From JARYGU01 sp033795365 (GTDB taxonomy: Bacteria; Pseudomonadota; Alphaproteobacteria; Rhizobiales; Rhizobiaceae), in the NCBI GenBank assembly GCA_033795365.1, contig JARYGU010000013.1:104433-168432 (forward strand): DNA of 64,000 nucleotides. Direction: 5' to 3'. This document shows positions 63,919-64,000 of the stretch, in pieces. The position numbers and the translations under genes are program-made. Under the pieces are notes generated by a model, which searched no databases, was not told the origin of the DNA, and saw only the letters and a program-made list of their open reading frames with translations. Position 1 is the stretch's first letter, and the number at the start of each line of letters is the position of its first letter.

Positions 63919-64000
63919 TCAGGCCAGCCTTGAGACCGGCGTATGGCGGGCGATGTCCCAGATGAAGCCCGCCAGCTCGCGCGCGACCGCCGCCACGATC
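63919..64000 (-). mobile_element. IS110/IS1111-type transposase, C-terminal fragment
   Basis: The last 26 codons of a minus-strand frame read IVAAVARELAGFIWDIARH and end PVSRLA-stop at 63919. The ARELAGFIW segment is the typical C-terminus of IS110/IS116/IS902 family transposases (DEDD recombinases). The gene continues beyond the window, so element type and intactness are unknown. Confidence 0.7.

Overview
This window looks like chromosomal DNA of a high-GC alphaproteobacterium of the Rhizobiaceae, most like Ensifer/Sinorhizobium or its close relatives. Support comes from the rpsA-cmk-aroA order with a class II EPSP synthase very like that of strain CP4, Irr next to fabA-fabB-fabI, the rimP-nusA-ylxR-infB-rbfA-truB-rpsO-pnp block, an HWE-type histidine kinase, a CycM-like cytochrome c and a TIGR02300 protein. 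Genus assignment is inference from remembered sequences; no database was searched.

Layout. 1-12.6 kb: rpsA (cut by the window edge), cmk, aroA, TIGR02300 protein, tRNA-Ala(GGC), two small ORFs, a frameshifted ydcF-like gene, irr, the unsaturated fatty-acid genes fabA-fabB-fabI, a signal-less subtilase with a small propeptide-like partner, and an RsmC-like methyltransferase. 12.7-24.8 kb: a minus-strand translation and RNA-metabolism block (rimP, nusA, ylxR, infB, rbfA, truB, rpsO, pnp) interrupted by an HWE kinase gene. Its first gene has a recognisable promoter followed at once by a terminator-like hairpin. 25-37.4 kb: MFS exporter, MltB-like transglycosylase, recR, ybaB and dnaX (with a MOSC gene and a LysE gene inserted), the 4.5S/SRP RNA, HIT protein, NADH pyrophosphatase, pheA, kdsB, cytochrome c and an AEC permease. 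37.4-45.5 kb: an intergenic region with several hairpins ending in a minus-strand terminator (candidate small RNA) and a CtrA-like box, then an alpha-2-macroglobulin gene followed by pbpC.

45.5-56.5 kb: a minus-strand leucine/isovalerate operon (fused indolepyruvate-ferredoxin-oxidoreductase-like gene, ivd, mccB, ridA, mccA, hmgL, enoyl-CoA hydratase) with an Lrp gene just upstream. Together these could carry a branched-chain 2-oxo acid to acetyl-CoA and acetoacetate. 56.6-60.2 kb: a CmlA/FloR-like phenicol exporter preceded by a 9-codon leader ORF (MGSQKSADK) and a stem-loop, then gluconate kinase and permease. 60.2-64 kb is more accessory: a divergent TetR/SDR pair, a small P-loop kinase-like gene, a LysE exporter, and the 3' end of an IS110-type transposase running out of the window.

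The most striking observation is the leader ORF and hairpin upstream of the CmlA/FloR-like exporter. It resembles the translational attenuator known for the mobile cmlA resistance gene but sits in an ordinary chromosomal setting. Other points worth a second look are the CP4-like EPSP synthase with Gly at position 100, the candidate small RNA near 37.6 kb, the early terminator in the rimP leader, and the protease/propeptide pair.
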